Below are positions 5,425 to 5,511 of a stretch of 5,511 bases of DNA, in pieces. Position 1 is the first letter of the stretch; each line of letters starts with the position of its first letter. Made by a program: the position numbers and the translations under genes. Source of the stretch: Hyphomicrobiales bacterium. Lineage in GTDB: Bacteria; Pseudomonadota; Alphaproteobacteria; Rhizobiales; S144-35. The DNA is taken from assembly GCA_015494185.1 (NCBI GenBank), contig WGBT01000213.1, forward strand, positions 1 to 5,511, read 5' to 3'. Under the pieces are notes generated by a model. It ran no database searches. It saw nothing but the letters and a program-made list of their open reading frames with translations, and had not been told where the DNA came from.

Positions 5425-5428
5425 CTCC
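5425..5428 (-). promoter_or_regulatory. Shine-Dalgarno GGAG deciding the start at 5418
   Basis: On the minus strand GGAG is followed after six bases by ATG 5418. gatB has exactly the same GGAG-N6-ATG layout (5019-5022 to 5012). This fixes the membrane protein start against the longer reading frame beginning at 5481. Confidence 0.65.
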
Positions 5429-5449
5429 GGCTGAGATGAGAGAAGGCGA

Positions 5450-5477
5450 ATTATACGTGGAAAGCTGGCACGAACAA
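5450..5477 (-). promoter_or_regulatory. Promoter of the membrane protein gene (possibly also gatB)
   Basis: Read on the minus strand, a perfect TATAAT -10 occupies 5455-5450. Sixteen bases upstream is TTGTTC (5477-5472), keeping the important TTG of the -35. Transcription would begin near 5443, giving a leader of about 25 bases that holds the GGAG site. The fit of promoter, ribosome site and start codon is good. The -35 is only moderate. Confidence 0.55.
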
Positions 5478-5511
5478 ACAACGGATGGTTTTCCTAGGCT
5501 CAGGACCCATA

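Noticed and set aside
5419..5481. Longer N-terminus for the membrane protein from 5481
   Set aside because: The extension would run through the TATAAT promoter at 5450-5455 and lacks a ribosome site; GGAG-N6-ATG marks 5418.

Overview
The window looks like chromosomal DNA from an alphaproteobacterium of moderate G+C. Three things point there: a small DnaA-domain-IV-like protein paired with a DUF6456 protein (a pairing I know from Alphaproteobacteria), a GatB of clearly alphaproteobacterial type, and a CbiG-CobJ fusion of the kind found in alphaproteobacterial B12 pathways. No phage, transposase, CRISPR array, rRNA or tRNA gene was seen.

Layout. Positions 1-293 are an AT-rich intergenic and promoter stretch with repeated CAATTTA words, a DnaA-box-like site and a CtrA-like site. 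Positions 294-689 (+) encode a 131-aa protein with a basic AT-hook-like tail and a DnaA domain IV fold. Four bases later, 694-1617 (+) encodes a 307-aa DUF6456 protein. The two reading frames almost touch and share the same Shine-Dalgarno spacing, so they form a translationally linked pair of probable DNA-binding proteins. A 99-bp gap follows, and then 1717-3438 (+) encodes a 573-aa CbiG-CobJ fusion for cobalamin synthesis. Its stop codon lies inside a perfect 14-bp inverted repeat that fills part of the convergent gap before gatB.

On the minus strand, gatB (3531-5012) encodes subunit B of the tRNA-dependent amidotransferase. It lies 70 bp downstream of a small three-helix membrane protein gene (5083-5418), which has a near-ideal promoter (TATAAT -10) at 5450-5477. 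The two minus-strand genes may be cotranscribed.

The gatB gene and the methyltransferase half of the B12 gene are ordinary metabolism. The features most worth a second look are the AT-hook/DnaA-IV plus DUF6456 pair with its unusual upstream region, the CbiG half of the fusion (which lacks several family signature motifs), and the palindrome at the end of cobJ. The DnaA-IV/DUF6456 pair is, as far as I know, a conserved but functionally uncharacterised alphaproteobacterial unit. A role in replication or cell-cycle control is only an inference.
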